A stretch of DNA of 64,000 nucleotides from Qipengyuania psychrotolerans (GTDB taxonomy: Bacteria; Pseudomonadota; Alphaproteobacteria; Sphingomonadales; Sphingomonadaceae): assembly GCF_019711355.1 (NCBI RefSeq), contig NZ_CP081297.1:2315001-2379000 (forward strand), given 5' to 3'. The translations under genes were made by a program, and so were the position numbers. How positions within the stretch are numbered: position 1 is the first letter of the stretch; the number at the start of each line of letters is the position of its first letter. The notes beneath the pieces are model-generated. The model did not search any database and was not told the origin of the DNA. It saw only the letters and a program-made list of their open reading frames with translations. Of this stretch, positions 19,971-29,270 are shown piece after piece.

Positions 19971-22319
19971 CTAGATTGGAGTGCCATCTGAATCGCGATA
20001 AATTTCGCGGCGCCCGACATGATTGGCCGGGCCGACAAGACCTTCTGCCTCCATCCGCTCGATCCATTTGGCGGCAGTGTTGTAACCGACCCCCATCTGC
20101 CGCTGGAGCCAGCTCCCGCTTGCCTTCTGGTTTTCGATCACGATCTGGCACGCCTGGCGATATTTGCGCTCGTCGGGATTATCGCTGGCGGTAAACTCGT
20201 CCTCGAAGTTGAAGCCGCCGTCTTCCGGCTCTTCGGTCACGGCATCGACGTAGTCGGGCTTGCCCTGCGTGCGCCAGTGATCGGCGACGCGTTCCACCTC
20301 TTCATCGGCCACGAATGGGCCGTGTACACGGACCATCGCGCCGGTATTGGGCTTGTACAGCATATCGCCCTTGCCCAGCAGCTGCTCCGCGCCCTGTTCA
20401 CCCAGGATGGTGCGGCTGTCGATCCGGCTCGTCACCTTGAAGCTGATGCGCGTGGGCAGGTTGGCCTTGATAACGCCGGTGATGACATCAACCGATGGAC
20501 GCTGCGTGGCCATGATCAGGTGGATGCCCGCAGCACGGCTTTTCTGGGACAGTCGCTGGATGAGGACTTCGATTTCCTTACCAACGGTGACCATCAGATC
20601 GGCGAGTTCGTCGACGATCAGCACGATGAGCGGCAGGGGCTGATAATCGAGCTGTTCTTCTTCGTAGAGTTCCTCGCCCGTTTCCGCATCGAAGCCGGTT
20701 TGCACCCGGCGGCCCAGCGGCTTGCCCTTCGCAGCAGCCGATTTCACCTTTTCGTTGAAACCGGCGATATTGCGCGAGTTCACGCTGCTCATCATCCGGT
20801 AACGGCGCTCCATCTCCTCGACTGCCCATTTGAGCGCGCGGACCGATTTGGCAGGCTCCGTCACAACCGGGCTCAGCAGGTGGGGGATGTCGTCATAGGT
20901 CTTGAGTTCCAGCACCTTGGGATCGATCAGGATCAGGCGGCACTCGTCCGGTGTGAACCGGTAAAGCAGTGACAGCAAGATGGCATTGAGGCCAACCGAT
21001 TTACCGCTGCCTGTCGTACCTGCGACCAGCAGGTGGGGCATGGCAGCAAGGTCGGCAATAATCGGCTCGCCGCCAATGTCCTTGCCCAGGATCATCGGTA
21101 GATAGCCCTTGCTGTCGACAAAGGCTGCGGAGGTCGCGAGTTCCTTGTAGCTGACCATCTGGCGGTCGGCATTGGGCAGTTCGATCCCGATCACGGTCTT
21201 GCCCGGAATGGGCGACACGCGCGCACTGATCGCGCTCATGTTGCGGGCAATGTCTTCGGCCAGGCCGACAACGCGGCTGGCCTTGATGCCTGGAGCCGGC
21301 TCCAGCTCGTACATCGTCACCACCGGACCGGCGCGAACGGCGGTAATTTCGCCTTTCACATTGAAATCGTCGAGCACGTTTTCGAGCAGGCGCGCATTAC
21401 GCTCAAGCGCGATCTTGTCGAGTTTGACCGCCGCATGTTCGGGCGGATCATCGAGCAGGTCATGGCTCGGCAATTGGTAATTCGCGAACATGTCGCGCTG
21501 CTTGCCTGTGGCAGGCTGCGACCTGACGGGTGCCGGTTTGGGATCGGCAATTTCCGGCGCGCGTCGCGGGCCGCGATCGGGCATCTGAGCGTCCTCGCCA
21601 TCGTCTTCGGCAGCCTCGTCGGCTTTCCGGCTAGCGCGCCGGGCCTTGGCCGGTTTGACCGGGAGATCGATGTCGGACGCCTCGGCGGTGCGGTTGAAGA
21701 GGCGCGGCAAGGTAAAGAACTGGGCCCAATCGATTGCAAAGACCCTGGTGACCAAAGCGAGGCCTGCTCCCAGCGAAACCACGCCGAGTGCGCCGGTTAC
21801 CCAGCCGGAAAAATTTCCGCCAAAGCGCGTAGACACGGCCTCGATGCCGCCAGAGCCGAGCAGGCCTGCAAGCCCTCCGGCACCGGATGGAAACGGGCCG
21901 GGGCTCCCGTCGAACAGCAGCGAGATGACTGTGCCCAGAAGGACGATAGCGAGCAGAAGGAGCGCAAACGGCCCCCACCATTTGCCCGGCGTTTCTTCCT
22001 CGTCGGCATTTTCCACGCCGGTCCACAAACGACGCGCCGCAATCCAGAGCAGCGGCAACAACAGCAATGCTGGCAAGCCCATGAAGAAATAGGCACGTTC
22101 AGCGGCCCAGGCACCGCTGGCACCCATCCAGTTGGCGATCTGGTTTCCCGAAGCCGCTGTCGACGGGCTCGGATCGGTCTGGGTGTAGCTGGCGAGCGCT
22201 AGTGTCAGGAATAGCAACAGGGCCAGCAGCACAGCCGCGCCGCCCATATGCACCGCGCGCCGCATCGAACGGCGGAAAGCCGCACGCCAATCGGGTTTTG
22301 CGCCTGCACGCGTAGTCAT
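19971..22319 (-). CDS. ftsK: DNA translocase FtsK
   Basis: Septum-anchored motor that pumps chromosome ends apart and activates XerCD at dif. 782 aa from the ATG at 22319 (CAGGGG 8 nt upstream). Four to five membrane helices within about 1-190, a fairly short linker, then the motor: Walker A GTTGSGKSVGLNA, Walker B LIVLIVDELADLM, and TQRPSVDVITGVIKANLPTR. The C-terminal gamma winged helix, which reads KOPS sites, is present (KASGSWLQRQMGVGYNTAAK). An upstream ATG (22379) would add 20 unrelated residues. Confidence 0.96.
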   Translation of the reverse strand: MTTRAGAKPDWRAAFRRSMRRAVHMGGAAVLLALLLFLTLALASYTQTDPSPSTAASGNQIANWMGASGAWAAERAYFFMGLPALLLLPLLWIAARRLWTGVENADEEETPGKWWGPFALLLLAIVLLGTVISLLFDGSPGPFPSGAGGLAGLLGSGGIEAVSTRFGGNFSGWVTGALGVVSLGAGLALVTRVFAIDWAQFFTLPRLFNRTAEASDIDLPVKPAKARRASRKADEAAEDDGEDAQMPDRGPRRAPEIADPKPAPVRSQPATGKQRDMFANYQLPSHDLLDDPPEHAAVKLDKIALERNARLLENVLDDFNVKGEITAVRAGPVVTMYELEPAPGIKASRVVGLAEDIARNMSAISARVSPIPGKTVIGIELPNADRQMVSYKELATSAAFVDSKGYLPMILGKDIGGEPIIADLAAMPHLLVAGTTGSGKSVGLNAILLSLLYRFTPDECRLILIDPKVLELKTYDDIPHLLSPVVTEPAKSVRALKWAVEEMERRYRMMSSVNSRNIAGFNEKVKSAAAKGKPLGRRVQTGFDAETGEELYEEEQLDYQPLPLIVLIVDELADLMVTVGKEIEVLIQRLSQKSRAAGIHLIMATQRPSVDVITGVIKANLPTRISFKVTSRIDSRTILGEQGAEQLLGKGDMLYKPNTGAMVRVHGPFVADEEVERVADHWRTQGKPDYVDAVTEEPEDGGFNFEDEFTASDNPDERKYRQACQIVIENQKASGSWLQRQMGVGYNTAAKWIERMEAEGLVGPANHVGRREIYRDSDGTPI

Positions 22320-22375
22320 TCTTATACCCCTGATCCGTCTTGAATTGGCACTATGAATCCTCGGCGAGTCCGAGG

Positions 22376-22903
22376 TCAAGCGATGTTCGTCGAGCCGAGG
22401 CCGTCGATTGCCCCCCAGCGCGGCCAGCCCAGCTCCTCTGCGCGCTCCTTCGTCATGCCGCCAAGGGCGATGATCGGGACAGGAGATTGCTGCGCCAACA
22501 CCTCGAAACCAAGCGCGCCAAGCGTGTGCGCGCCGGGGTGCGACGCGGTTGGAAACACAGGCGACAGGAAGATACCGTCCGCACCAGCCTCAACCGCCCT
22601 GCGAATTTCCGCACCGTCATGCGCGGTGGCGAGGCGCAGGCCGGAGCCAAGCTGGTCCGGCGCGCCATAGCGCCCGTCAGCCTCCCATTGATCTTCTCCC
22701 GCCAGGATGACCGTATGCCCAAGGCTGTGAGCGAGGGCCTTGAGTTCCTCGAACCTCGCCCTGCGCTGGTCTGAGGACAGGTGATAATGGCGGAACACGA
22801 AGCCCGACCCCGGCGGCAAAGCTCTCAGTGCATCCTCGAGCCCGGCATCGTTGCGAGCGTCCGAAAGGAGCCATAACAAAGGGAGGGACTGGCGCGAGCG
22901 CAT
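22376..22903 (-). CDS. Thiamine-phosphate synthase-like (ThiE/TenI fold) protein
   Basis: 175 aa from the ATG at 22903. It has the ThiE barrel pieces GADGIFLSPVFPTASHPGA and VPIIALGGMTKERAEEL, but it is about 30 aa shorter than ThiE, and the usual N-terminal diphosphate/Mg motifs are not obvious. It may be a TenI-like or degenerate paralogue rather than the main ThiE. Divergent from yggS with only about 22 bp between starts; longer starts would run into yggS. No strong ribosome site. Confidence 0.7.
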   Translation of the reverse strand: MRSRQSLPLLWLLSDARNDAGLEDALRALPPGSGFVFRHYHLSSDQRRARFEELKALAHSLGHTVILAGEDQWEADGRYGAPDQLGSGLRLATAHDGAEIRRAVEAGADGIFLSPVFPTASHPGAHTLGALGFEVLAQQSPVPIIALGGMTKERAEELGWPRWGAIDGLGSTNIA

Positions 22904-22925
22904 CGGTAGGTTATAGCGCGGCCTC

Positions 22926-23597
22926 ATGGAAAAGGCAGACAATCCTATCAAGTTGGTCCGCGAAAAAATCGCGGACTCTTGCAAACGCGCCCGGCGCAAG
23001 CCCGGCGAGGTGACCCTCATCGCGGTCAGCAAGACCCACCCTGCCGAAGCGATCACCCCGCTTCTGGAACAAGGCCAGCGCCATTTCGGCGAGAACAGGG
23101 TACAGGAAGCGCAGGACAAATGGCCTGTGCTGAAAGAGAGCTATCCAGACACCGTCCTGCACCTGGTCGGACAGCTCCAGTCGAACAAGGCAGAAGAAGC
23201 CGCAGAGATATTCGACGTGATCCATTCCCTGGATCGCCCCAGTCTCGTGAAAGCGCTCGCCAAGGCGAAAGACAAGCTTGGGCGCTGCCCGGAATGTTTC
23301 ATCCAGGTCGATGTTGGCGAAGAAGACCAGAAGGGCGGCTGCGCGATTGCCGATCTTCCGGACCTGATTGCACAGGCACGCAGCGCAGGCATTCCGCTTG
23401 CAGGCCTGATGTGCATCCCGCCTGCCGAAATCGAGCCGGCCCCGTTCTTCGCGCTGCTGGATAAACTGGCCCGAGACAATGGACTGGAAGGGCGGTCGAT
23501 GGGCATGAGCGGGGACTATGAAACCGCGATCATGCTGGGCGCTACGCATGTCCGCGTAGGCACCGCCCTGTTCGGCCAGCGCGGGACCCACGCCTGA
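22926..23597 (+). CDS. yggS: PLP homeostasis protein (YggS/PLPBP)
   Basis: 223 aa, a single-domain alanine-racemase-like TIM barrel binding PLP. The PLP lysine is in LIAVSKTHPAEAI (about residue 36). Other marks are HFGENRVQEAQDKW, HLVGQLQSNKA, and SMGMSGDYETAIMLGATHVRVGTALFG near the end. Family members buffer free PLP and affect amino-acid metabolism; no enzymatic reaction is established. It sits back to back with a thiamine-type gene and ends at a bidirectional terminator. Confidence 0.95.
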   Translation: MEKADNPIKLVREKIADSCKRARRKPGEVTLIAVSKTHPAEAITPLLEQGQRHFGENRVQEAQDKWPVLKESYPDTVLHLVGQLQSNKAEEAAEIFDVIHSLDRPSLVKALAKAKDKLGRCPECFIQVDVGEEDQKGGCAIADLPDLIAQARSAGIPLAGLMCIPPAEIEPAPFFALLDKLARDNGLEGRSMGMSGDYETAIMLGATHVRVGTALFGQRGTHA

Positions 23598-23637
23598 TTA
23601 CGCGGCCAGCGCGGTCGCAATTACCGGCACGCAAGAA

Positions 23638-23667
23638 AAAGGGCGCCCCCGCAAGGAGGCGCCCTTT
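23638..23667. terminator. Bidirectional intrinsic terminator
   Basis: Perfect 10-bp stem (23638-23647 with 23658-23667), loop of 10 nt, A run before it and T-rich after it. It separates the convergent yggS and TonB-receptor genes and can serve both. Confidence 0.88.
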
Positions 23668-23692
23668 CTCGCATTTCAATTTGGCTTGAGCG

Positions 23693-26422
23693 TCAGAACT
23701 CGGCGCGCAATGTCACACCGTAAGTCCGCGGCTCGGCAAGGAAAGCCGAATACGTCTGCTGCGGAGCAACGAACGGCGTGTTGAACGCAACCTGCGAATA
23801 ATCGACGTCAAACAGGTTCTGAGCCCAGCCTTCGATCGAGAAACGATCAGCAATCCCGGTGAGGCCAAGACGGGCATTCACGAGGAAGAAGCCGTCCTGT
23901 TCCTTGCCGTAAAGCAGGTCGGAACCGGTGTTGTAATCGCTGGTCATGCGGGCGTTGACGAAGAACAGGCCGGCCATTCCGCTGTCACCGATTGGCGGGG
24001 TCCACGTCAGCGAGCTGGTGGCGACCCATTGCGGTGCGTTGGACAGATTGTCTCCCGGCAGGAGCCGCAGCGCGGGATCAAGCGGCTCACCGCTGTCACT
24101 ACCCACCACATTATCGGCATAACGTGTGTCGGCATGCGTGATGCCCATCGTCATCGTCAGGTCGCGGACCGGGCTGAGCGAGGTTTCAAACTCGAAGCCC
24201 TGCGAGACCACGCCTGCTGTGACGTCGTCTGGATCGCAAGCGCCGGTTGCCGCACTGGCATCCCCGTCGAGGCCGCCGAGATCGGTTTTGCAGCCGTTGA
24301 TGTTCTGCACAAGGAAGACCGAACCGTTGAAGGTATTCAACTGGAAGTTTTCGAATTCCTGACGGAAGGCCGCGAGGCTGACGCTCCACTTGCGTTGCGA
24401 GAACTTCAGGCCAAGCTCATAGGCCTTCACAGTCTCTTCTGCGAACTGCAGCGATGCAGGATCAATGTTGGCGACATTGAATGTCACCGGGTTGCCCAGC
24501 GCCGAACGGTCGAGGTTGAAACCGCCCGCCTTGTAGCCGCGCGAATACGAACCATAGACCAGCAGGTCGTCGATCGGCTTCCAGCTGAGGATAGCCGTAC
24601 CGGTGAACTCGTCTTCATCGCGGCTGTCAGAGATCGAAACCCCGTCCAGCTCCGAAGTCGAGTTGCCCTGGCATGACAGTGCGATCAGGCCCCCGGCAAG
24701 ACCGGCCAGCGGTGTTGCGAGCAGGCCGGACAGCAAAGCGCGGTTCTGCGGGCAGATCACGTTGTCATTGCTGAACGCTGCATCGAAGTCCTTGGTTTCG
24801 TTGGTGTAACGAAGGCCCAGGGTCAGATCGAGCGTGTCGGTGATGTGGAAGATGTTGTGCGTGAAGAGCGCGAAGTTATTGCTCGTCTGATTGTACACAT
24901 CACCGGTGCCGCCGAGGTCGTTGACGTTCGACAGATTGGTCAGACCGGCCAGGACCAGCGGTGTGGCTGGCCCGAAAGCTGGAGTGCCGGTCACAGTGCC
25001 GTCGAGCAGTGCTCTGTTGGCACCAAGGCAGTCCTGGGCCCCGGTATTCACCAGCGCCGGGTTGACCGCAATCGCGATACGGCAGCTGACGAACGTGCCG
25101 TAGTCATTGCCGAACCGCAGATTGTCGCGCGTCTCGAGCTTCTCATTGGCGTAGTAGCCGCCGACAAGCCAATCCAGCCGGTCGTTGAAAGCGGTGCCGT
25201 TGAGCCGCAGTTCCTGCGTGAAGGTCTTGAATTCGCGCGCACCGGCATTCGGTCCGGGTGCACGATACAGGATGTCGACCTGCGTGTAGTCCGTGTCCGA
25301 ACCCTGGTTGTTCGAATACTGGCGATAGCCGGTGATCGACGTCAGGTTTACGTTGCCGAAGTCCCAGTTGAGTTCGCCCGAAACACCCCAGTCTTCCGTT
25401 TCGCCGTCATAGGACCGGCCCGGAGTTACATAGATGTTCCGATCAAACGTCGACTGCGTCAGGGCTGCCGGGTTCTGGCCAAGGCCGAGGAGGACATTGG
25501 GGATAGCATTGCCGGTGCTCGTAAGAGCTGGCGAACCGGATAGAGGATATGCGAAGGGATCGAAGCCCGGCGACACCCGAGCGAGCGGCGCGAAGTCAGG
25601 CTGCACGAAGGTCGCGGCGCAGCAAGCTTCGTCCTTCTTCGAATAATCGCCGACCAGGCGGAAGCTGAGCGCGTCATTCGGCTCGAACAGGGCCTGGGCA
25701 CGAACGAGGTAGCGGTCACGGTCGTTGACCTTGGTGTCGTTCACCACGTCGGTATAGAATCCGTCGCGCTGGAAATAGACGCCATCGATGCGGGCAGCGA
25801 CGCTGTCGCTAAGCGGGGCGTTCACACCTGCTTCGACGCGAATGGCATCGAAATTGCCGTAGCTGGCGCTGGCATGGCCTTCAAAGGCGAAGCTGGGCGC
25901 CGCGGTGTAGATATTGATCATACCCGCGGAGGAGTTACGTCCGCCGAGCGTTCCCTGCGGGCCGCGCAGGATTTCGACGCGTTCGAGCGGTCCGAGTTCG
26001 GACAAGGCGTTACCCGAGCGCGAGCGGTAGACACCGTCGACGAATACCGCGACCGAACTTTCGAGGCCGGGGTTGTCGCCAACCGTACCGATGCCGCGAA
26101 TACGCGCGGAACCGTTGGCTTCGTTACCGGTGGAGGAGACGAGCAGCGACGGGGCAACCTGGTTCAGTTCGCGGATGTCGGTGGTGCCGGAATTCGCGAG
26201 TGTTTCCGCGGAAACAGCAGAAATGGCGACCGGCACATCGGCCAGTTCCTGTGCACGGCCCTGAGCGGTCACGATGATGACCGGCGTAGAATCCTCTACA
26301 TCCGCATTGTCGATCAGATCGCCTTCATCAGCGGTGGATTGGGCAAATGCTGCCTGAGGTGCGAGTGCAAGTCCTGCCCCCAGCAATGCCAGCGTGCGCA
26401 ACGAAACAGTTGTCTTCCTCAT
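23693..26422 (-). CDS. TonB-dependent outer-membrane receptor
   Basis: 909 aa. Signal peptide 1-27 (ends AAFAQ). TonB-box-like region STPVIIVTAQ, then a plug domain (DVPVAISAVSAETLANSGTT; GPLERVEILRGPQGTLGGRN) and a 22-strand barrel ending in AEF, a C-terminal aromatic for BAM recognition. This is the subtype abundant in sphingomonads, often for plant or polyaromatic compounds, siderophores or thiamine; the substrate cannot be told here. The gene follows glnD by 86 bp with AGGAGAG before its ATG, so it probably has its own promoter. No FecIR-type regulator adjoins it. Confidence 0.93.
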   Translation of the reverse strand: MRKTTVSLRTLALLGAGLALAPQAAFAQSTADEGDLIDNADVEDSTPVIIVTAQGRAQELADVPVAISAVSAETLANSGTTDIRELNQVAPSLLVSSTGNEANGSARIRGIGTVGDNPGLESSVAVFVDGVYRSRSGNALSELGPLERVEILRGPQGTLGGRNSSAGMINIYTAAPSFAFEGHASASYGNFDAIRVEAGVNAPLSDSVAARIDGVYFQRDGFYTDVVNDTKVNDRDRYLVRAQALFEPNDALSFRLVGDYSKKDEACCAATFVQPDFAPLARVSPGFDPFAYPLSGSPALTSTGNAIPNVLLGLGQNPAALTQSTFDRNIYVTPGRSYDGETEDWGVSGELNWDFGNVNLTSITGYRQYSNNQGSDTDYTQVDILYRAPGPNAGAREFKTFTQELRLNGTAFNDRLDWLVGGYYANEKLETRDNLRFGNDYGTFVSCRIAIAVNPALVNTGAQDCLGANRALLDGTVTGTPAFGPATPLVLAGLTNLSNVNDLGGTGDVYNQTSNNFALFTHNIFHITDTLDLTLGLRYTNETKDFDAAFSNDNVICPQNRALLSGLLATPLAGLAGGLIALSCQGNSTSELDGVSISDSRDEDEFTGTAILSWKPIDDLLVYGSYSRGYKAGGFNLDRSALGNPVTFNVANIDPASLQFAEETVKAYELGLKFSQRKWSVSLAAFRQEFENFQLNTFNGSVFLVQNINGCKTDLGGLDGDASAATGACDPDDVTAGVVSQGFEFETSLSPVRDLTMTMGITHADTRYADNVVGSDSGEPLDPALRLLPGDNLSNAPQWVATSSLTWTPPIGDSGMAGLFFVNARMTSDYNTGSDLLYGKEQDGFFLVNARLGLTGIADRFSIEGWAQNLFDVDYSQVAFNTPFVAPQQTYSAFLAEPRTYGVTLRAEF

Positions 26423-26508
26423 GGGAAACCTCTCTCCTATTGGTATCTCTCGAAATATGTGATGCCGAATAGGTATGCATCGTGCAACTTTTAAACGCCG
26501 AACGTATG

Positions 26509-29268
26509 TCAGGCGTCTTCCAACCGTGCCTGTAATGCATCACTTGCCGCCTCGACCAATTGCGCTTCGATGCGGTTCTGCCGTTCGCCTTCGAGCAATT
26601 TTCCGCCCGTAAGGTCGGTCACATAGAAGGTGTCGACCGCCCTTTCGCCGTAATTGGTAATGTGGGCCGAATGTACGACCAGCCGGCTTTCGAACAGCAC
26701 CCGCGCCAGCCGGTTCAGCAAGGCGGGACGGTCGCGCGCATTGACCTCGATCACGGTAAAGCGGTTCGAAGCCTTGTTGTCGAATAGCACACGAGGACTG
26801 ACGTCGAACGCCTTGGACCTGCTGTGGGGAAGCGGGCGCTGGGCGAGCTTCGGGGTCAGGTCCACCCGGTTGGCCAGGGCATCGGCAATGCTGGTCTTGA
26901 GCCGCTCCAGCTGCTGCTCCTCGCTGAACGGTTGGCCATGGGGATCCTGCACGAGGAAGTTGTCCAGCGCCCAGCCGGTCCGCGTCGTGTGGATGCGGGC
27001 ATCGATAATGTTGCCGCCTGCCAAATGGATGCCGCCCGCGATGCGATAGAAAAGGCCGGGATGGTCGGCCGCGATGACCGTGACCAACGTCGCGCCGCGG
27101 GCCTCATAATATTCGCAGTGGACCGACAGCTCGTGTTCCATCTTGCGGGCAGCGTCATAATGCACGAGATTGAGCGCAATGATGTCGAGCGGTTCGGCAA
27201 TCCAGTATGCATCGCCGAAAATGTCACCCAGCGATTCGACGAGGCCAGCCTTGTCCCCGAGATCCTGGGACACCTGGTCCTTCTTCGCGGCGACTTTCTG
27301 CTCGCGGCCGTGGCGCATATGGCCAAGGCGTAGCCGCTCCGATGCGGAATCGTAGAGTTCGCCCAGCAACTGACCTTTCCAACTATTCCACGTTCCCGGA
27401 CCAACCGCGCGGATATCGACCGCTGTCAGGATGGCGAGATGGCGTAGCCGTTCGATACTCTGCACCTGGCCGACGAAATCCTCGATCGTCTTAGGGTCGG
27501 TCAAGTCGCGCTTCTGCGCTGTATGGCTCATCAGGAGGTGGTTCAGAACCAGCCATGCGACCAGTTCGGTCTCGGTCTGGCTCAGGCCGAAACGCGGGCA
27601 AAGTTCGTGCGCAACTTCGGCTCCGAGAACCGAATGGTCCCCGCCCCGGCCCTTGGCAATATCGTGCAGCAGTGCAGCGACATAGGCTACGCGGCGCGAA
27701 GCCACCTTGTGGATCAGGCGCGTGGCACGCGGATGGTCGGATTTCAGCTCGCCCTTTTCGATCTGGCTGAGCAGGCCGATGGCGCGGATGGTGTGTTCGT
27801 CGACCGTATAATGATGGTACATGTCGAACTGCATCTGCGCGTTAACCTTGCCAAAATCGGGCACGAAGCGGCCGAACACGCCCGCTTCATTCATCCAGCG
27901 AAGAACGGTCTCCGGGTCGTTGCGCCCGGACAATAGCTCTACGAAAAGAGCATTGGCCCGCTTGTCTTCGCGAATGTCGCCGTCGATCAGTTTTGCGTCG
28001 CGCGCCGCCTGCCGCATCGTTTCGGGATGTATTTCCAAGCCGTCGGCTTCGGCGACCTGGAAGATTTCGACCAGCCGAACAGGGTCCTTGCGGAAATAGT
28101 CATCCGATGGTGCCGCGATCCGGCCGCCAAAGACGCGGTATCCCTTCACGCTGCGGGGTTTCTGCCGGAAGGTTGCGAAAAACCCTCCACGCGCTGCGCG
28201 CTGTGCCAGGTCGTCTTCGATATGCGCCAGAAAGATGCCGGTCAGGCTGCCGACGTGCTTCACCTGCAGGAAGTAGAATTGCATGAACCGTTCGACCGCG
28301 CTCTTGCCCGGACGATCGGCAAAATTCATCCGCTCTGCAACGCGGCGCTGGAGGTCGAAGGTCAGCCGGTCTTCGGCGCGCCCCGTGATGGCGTGCATGT
28401 GACAGCGGACCGCCAGGAGGAACCGTTCCGCCCTGCGGAAGGTGCGGTATTCATTGGCAGTCATCAGGCCGGCATCGACAAGCTCCGATGCACTGCGCAC
28501 GCGGTGAATGAACTTCCCGATCCAGTACAGCGTCTGCAAATCGCGCAGCCCGCCCTTGCCGTCCTTGATGTTCGGTTCGACGACATAGCGGCTATCGCCC
28601 ATCTTCTTGTGACGGGCGTTACGCTCCTCCAGCTTCTGGGACAGGAATGCGCGTTCGTTACCCTTCACGACCTCGAGCGTGAAGCGGCGCTCGCCCTCTT
28701 CATACAGCTCGCGGTCGCCCCAGACATAACGCCCTTCGAGTAGCGAGGTTCGAATGGTGAGGTCGTCTTTCGCCAGCCGAATGGCCTCATCCAGCGTGCG
28801 GGTCGAATGACCAACTTTCAGGCCAAGGTCCCACAGCAGATAGAGCATGGCCTCGACCACCTGCTCGCACCAGGCATTGCGGCGCTCGCCCACCAGGAAC
28901 GCGATGTCGACATCGGACTGGGGCGCCATTTCGCTGCGCCCGTATCCGCCGACGGCCATCACGGCCAGCCGTTCCCCCGATGACCGGTTGGCCGCCGGAT
29001 AGACATAGCTCGTCACATATTCGTGGATCACCCGGACCAGCTGGTCGACGAGAAACGAATAGCCTCCCGCGATGGCATGGCCTGCCGAAGGTTTCGCTTC
29101 GAGGCGGCGCTCCATCTCCGCCCTGCCGGTTTCGAGCGCCTCCTTGAGCGCGGCAACGACCTCGGGGCGCGCTTTTGCGCCCTGCTCCGAGGCCAGCGCT
29201 TCGACCTTGGTGGCAAGTGCCCGCCGGTCGATGATGGCGCGCTGGTCGGAGATGGTGGGTTCGCTCAA
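26509..29268 (-). CDS. glnD: Bifunctional [PII] uridylyltransferase / uridylyl-removing enzyme
   Basis: Cytoplasmic sensor of glutamine that adds or removes UMP on PII proteins. 919 aa. Nucleotidyltransferase domain with GGYGRSEMAPQSDVDIAF, an HD domain (ALLHDIAKGRGGDHS), and two C-terminal ACT domains (VTVIAADHPGLFYRIAG and IEVNARDRPALLNRLA). The first codon must be TTG (29266-29268): the next in-frame ATG is beyond residue 50, inside the conserved part. The start lies 2 nt after the stop of the acyl-CoA synthetase gene, so translation is probably coupled. Confidence 0.94.
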   Translation of the reverse strand: MSEPTISDQRAIIDRRALATKVEALASEQGAKARPEVVAALKEALETGRAEMERRLEAKPSAGHAIAGGYSFLVDQLVRVIHEYVTSYVYPAANRSSGERLAVMAVGGYGRSEMAPQSDVDIAFLVGERRNAWCEQVVEAMLYLLWDLGLKVGHSTRTLDEAIRLAKDDLTIRTSLLEGRYVWGDRELYEEGERRFTLEVVKGNERAFLSQKLEERNARHKKMGDSRYVVEPNIKDGKGGLRDLQTLYWIGKFIHRVRSASELVDAGLMTANEYRTFRRAERFLLAVRCHMHAITGRAEDRLTFDLQRRVAERMNFADRPGKSAVERFMQFYFLQVKHVGSLTGIFLAHIEDDLAQRAARGGFFATFRQKPRSVKGYRVFGGRIAAPSDDYFRKDPVRLVEIFQVAEADGLEIHPETMRQAARDAKLIDGDIREDKRANALFVELLSGRNDPETVLRWMNEAGVFGRFVPDFGKVNAQMQFDMYHHYTVDEHTIRAIGLLSQIEKGELKSDHPRATRLIHKVASRRVAYVAALLHDIAKGRGGDHSVLGAEVAHELCPRFGLSQTETELVAWLVLNHLLMSHTAQKRDLTDPKTIEDFVGQVQSIERLRHLAILTAVDIRAVGPGTWNSWKGQLLGELYDSASERLRLGHMRHGREQKVAAKKDQVSQDLGDKAGLVESLGDIFGDAYWIAEPLDIIALNLVHYDAARKMEHELSVHCEYYEARGATLVTVIAADHPGLFYRIAGGIHLAGGNIIDARIHTTRTGWALDNFLVQDPHGQPFSEEQQLERLKTSIADALANRVDLTPKLAQRPLPHSRSKAFDVSPRVLFDNKASNRFTVIEVNARDRPALLNRLARVLFESRLVVHSAHITNYGERAVDTFYVTDLTGGKLLEGERQNRIEAQLVEAASDALQARLEDA

Positions 29269-29270
29269 CT